DNA of 30,085 nucleotides. Source: Anaerolineales bacterium. GTDB lineage: Bacteria > Chloroflexota > Anaerolineae > Anaerolineales > DRMV01. The stretch's first letter is position 1, and each line of letters opens with the position of its first letter. This document shows positions 28,880-30,085 of the stretch, piece after piece. The position numbers and the translations under genes are program-made. The DNA lies in contig WFUL01000154.1 of NCBI GenBank assembly GCA_015484985.1, positions 1 through 30,085 of the forward strand, given 5' to 3'. The notes beneath the pieces are model-generated. The model was not told where the DNA came from. It was given only the letters and a program-made list of their open reading frames with translations, and ran no database searches.

Positions 28880-30085
28880 CTATTCGGAGACGCTTTGGCC
28901 CTCCATGCCCTCCAGGAGCTGTGGCAGGTACCAGATTTGCACATCGGTGGCCACTTCACCCTCTTGCAGGTACGGCGTACCATCCTGCAAGTTCAACGGG
29001 CCTACCCACAGATTCAGGCCCCCCGCCAATTCCTCGATGAATTTGTCAACCATCTTGCCCGCATCCTCACTCAGGCCCTGACCCTTGATGAAGCCCACGG
29101 AAGAAGTTTCCAGGTTGTTGATGTCCTTCCAGTCCGGACCCAACCAGAGGAAGACGGACTCCCATTGGCCCGTGGCCGCGGCTTCCAGCAGTTGCTTGTA
29201 GCCGGGGTACCAGTTGAAGTAAGGCACCCCCAGGCACACATCCGGAGCCTCGTCACACGCCTGGATGTAGTCGTAAGGAATGGCCCATACTTCCTTACCC
29301 TGGTCGCGGAACTTCTTGGCCTCCACCAGGGCCTCCGTCGTATCAATACCGGAAATCACCACATCGTAGCCCGTGGTGAAGAATTCATCGGCCACCTGCG
29401 TGGGATCCAACGTTTGACCCGGAATGTGGAACCAGAAACCAATCCACACCACCTTGAACTTCAAGTCCGCTGGGTCCTTACCCAGGTAATTCTCCCAGCA
29501 ATACTTGGCGCCCAGATAGGAAGATGCAGCCAGACGTCGAGTTTCGTCATTGATCAGGGGTCCAAGGTAACCGATTTGCCCCGTCTTAGTGGTCAGGGCC
29601 GCGGCACAACCCGCGACCATCTTCATGTATTCCATGCGCCCCATCAGGTTGGCCAGGTTGGGGACTTCCACATAGTTCTTGCCTTCTTTCCACACATGGT
29701 CGCCGGAAATATGGATGACGTAGATATCCGGGTTCTCCTGGGCGAAGAGCAGGGCGGCGTCCTTCATGTCGTCGGAGTTGAAGATGACGGCCTTGGCCCC
29801 TTGCGCCACCAGGTCGGCAGCCAGCTGGTCGGCCGTGGTTCCAGGCCGGGCCGCAGGGTTCACGTTATCCAGGTAGACCATTTTATAGCCGACCTTCTCT
29901 TCGACCATCTTCCCGGCCTCGTAATGGGCCTGACTCCATCCTCGGTCGTTATACGGGCCCACCAGAAGCAAACCAAAGGTGAATTCCTCCTTGGCGGGGG
30001 CTTCGGTGGCTTCCGGAGCTTTGGTGGCTTCTTTGGTTTCTTCGGGGGCTTGGGCGGCTTCTTCGGTCTTGGCAGGAGCTGCTTC
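28880..30085 (-). CDS. BMP-family ABC transporter substrate-binding lipoprotein (N-terminus cut)
   Basis: This is a periplasmic-binding-type protein of the BMP/PnrA (Med) family, which captures purine nucleosides for the transporter encoded downstream. 401 residues are visible and the frame is open to the right edge. The leftmost visible residues, about 33, are a low-complexity Ala/Glu/Pro/Thr/Lys linker, as expected after a lipoprotein signal that must lie outside the window. The mature domain starts at FTFGLLLVGPYNDRGWSQAHYEAG, the family's GxxxDxGxN-like opening. AKAVIFNSDDM, IYVIHISGDH, GQIGYLGPL and YDVVISGIDTTEA follow. The exact ligand is unknown. It is the first visible gene of the four-gene operon. 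Confidence 0.93.
   Translation of the reverse strand, partial: EAAPAKTEEAAQAPEETKEATKAPEATEAPAKEEFTFGLLLVGPYNDRGWSQAHYEAGKMVEEKVGYKMVYLDNVNPAARPGTTADQLAADLVAQGAKAVIFNSDDMKDAALLFAQENPDIYVIHISGDHVWKEGKNYVEVPNLANLMGRMEYMKMVAGCAAALTTKTGQIGYLGPLINDETRRLAASSYLGAKYCWENYLGKDPADLKFKVVWIGFWFHIPGQTLDPTQVADEFFTTGYDVVISGIDTTEALVEAKKFRDQGKEVWAIPYDYIQACDEAPDVCLGVPYFNWYPGYKQLLEAAATGQWESVFLWLGPDWKDINNLETSSVGFIKGQGLSEDAGKMVDKFIEELAGGLNLWVGPLNLQDGTPYLQEGEVATDVQIWYLPQLLEGMEGQSVSE

Noticed and set aside
1..30085. CRISPR arrays, tRNAs, rRNAs, transposases or phage genes
   Set aside because: I looked for regular direct repeats, tRNA-like T-loop motifs, transposase and integrase motifs and found none that hold up.

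Overview
The window reads as a chromosomal segment of a Chloroflexota bacterium, probably Anaerolineae-like. This placement is inferred from gene content, not from a marker phylogeny. The supporting features are an anti-sigma-like protein with a DUF5667-type segment and DUF5666-like repeats, a NEW3-repeat surface protein next to an ABC-2 exporter, a BMP-type nucleoside transporter, and moderately high GC. Coding density is high. I see no rRNA, tRNA, insertion sequence, phage gene, integrase or CRISPR array, so this looks like core and metabolic chromosome rather than a genomic island.

Layout, left to right. (1) 1-5332, minus strand: an operon of a nucleobase-deaminase-type amidohydrolase (8-oxoguanine deaminase-like), a soluble sensor histidine kinase, a PLP aminotransferase and the GTPase HflX, which is cut by the left edge. 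(2) 5605-7274, plus: a lone FecCD-type permease overlapping upp. (3) 7440-10521, minus: argF, pyk and lepB in tight succession. (4) 10897-12893, minus: an ECF-like sigma factor overlapping a large membrane-anchored candidate anti-sigma protein. (5) 13283-16146, plus: a Fur-family repressor with a PerR-like metal site, then a P1B-4 metal-exporting ATPase. A PerR/Fur-box-like palindrome lies on the -10 element. (6) 16390-19668, minus: a NEW3-repeat surface protein, an ABC ATPase and an ABC-2 permease. (7) 19818-21950, minus: frr, uppS and cdsA. (8) 22091-24920, plus: hrcA, grpE and dnaJ, with no dnaK between grpE and dnaJ and no visible CIRCE element. (9) 25178-30085, minus: a four-gene BMP-family nucleoside ABC transporter, whose binding-protein gene is cut by the right edge.

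Functional themes. Nucleobase or nucleoside handling recurs in the BMP transporter, the 8-oxoguanine deaminase-like enzyme and upp. Metal homeostasis is represented by the PerR-like regulator with its P1B-4 pump, and possibly by the FecCD permease. Both ABC operons carry GC-rich stem-loops just after the gene for the extracytoplasmic component, which would suit higher expression of that component than of the membrane machinery. The most interesting unit is the PerR-like/P1B-4 pair with its overlapping promoter and operator. The NEW3/ABC operon and the sigma/anti-sigma pair are the least characterised modules.

Several starts were moved inward from the longest open frame because a clear Shine-Dalgarno sequence supports the inner codon. 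These are the amidohydrolase, aminotransferase, FecCD permease, ABC-2 permease, frr, grpE and three transporter genes.
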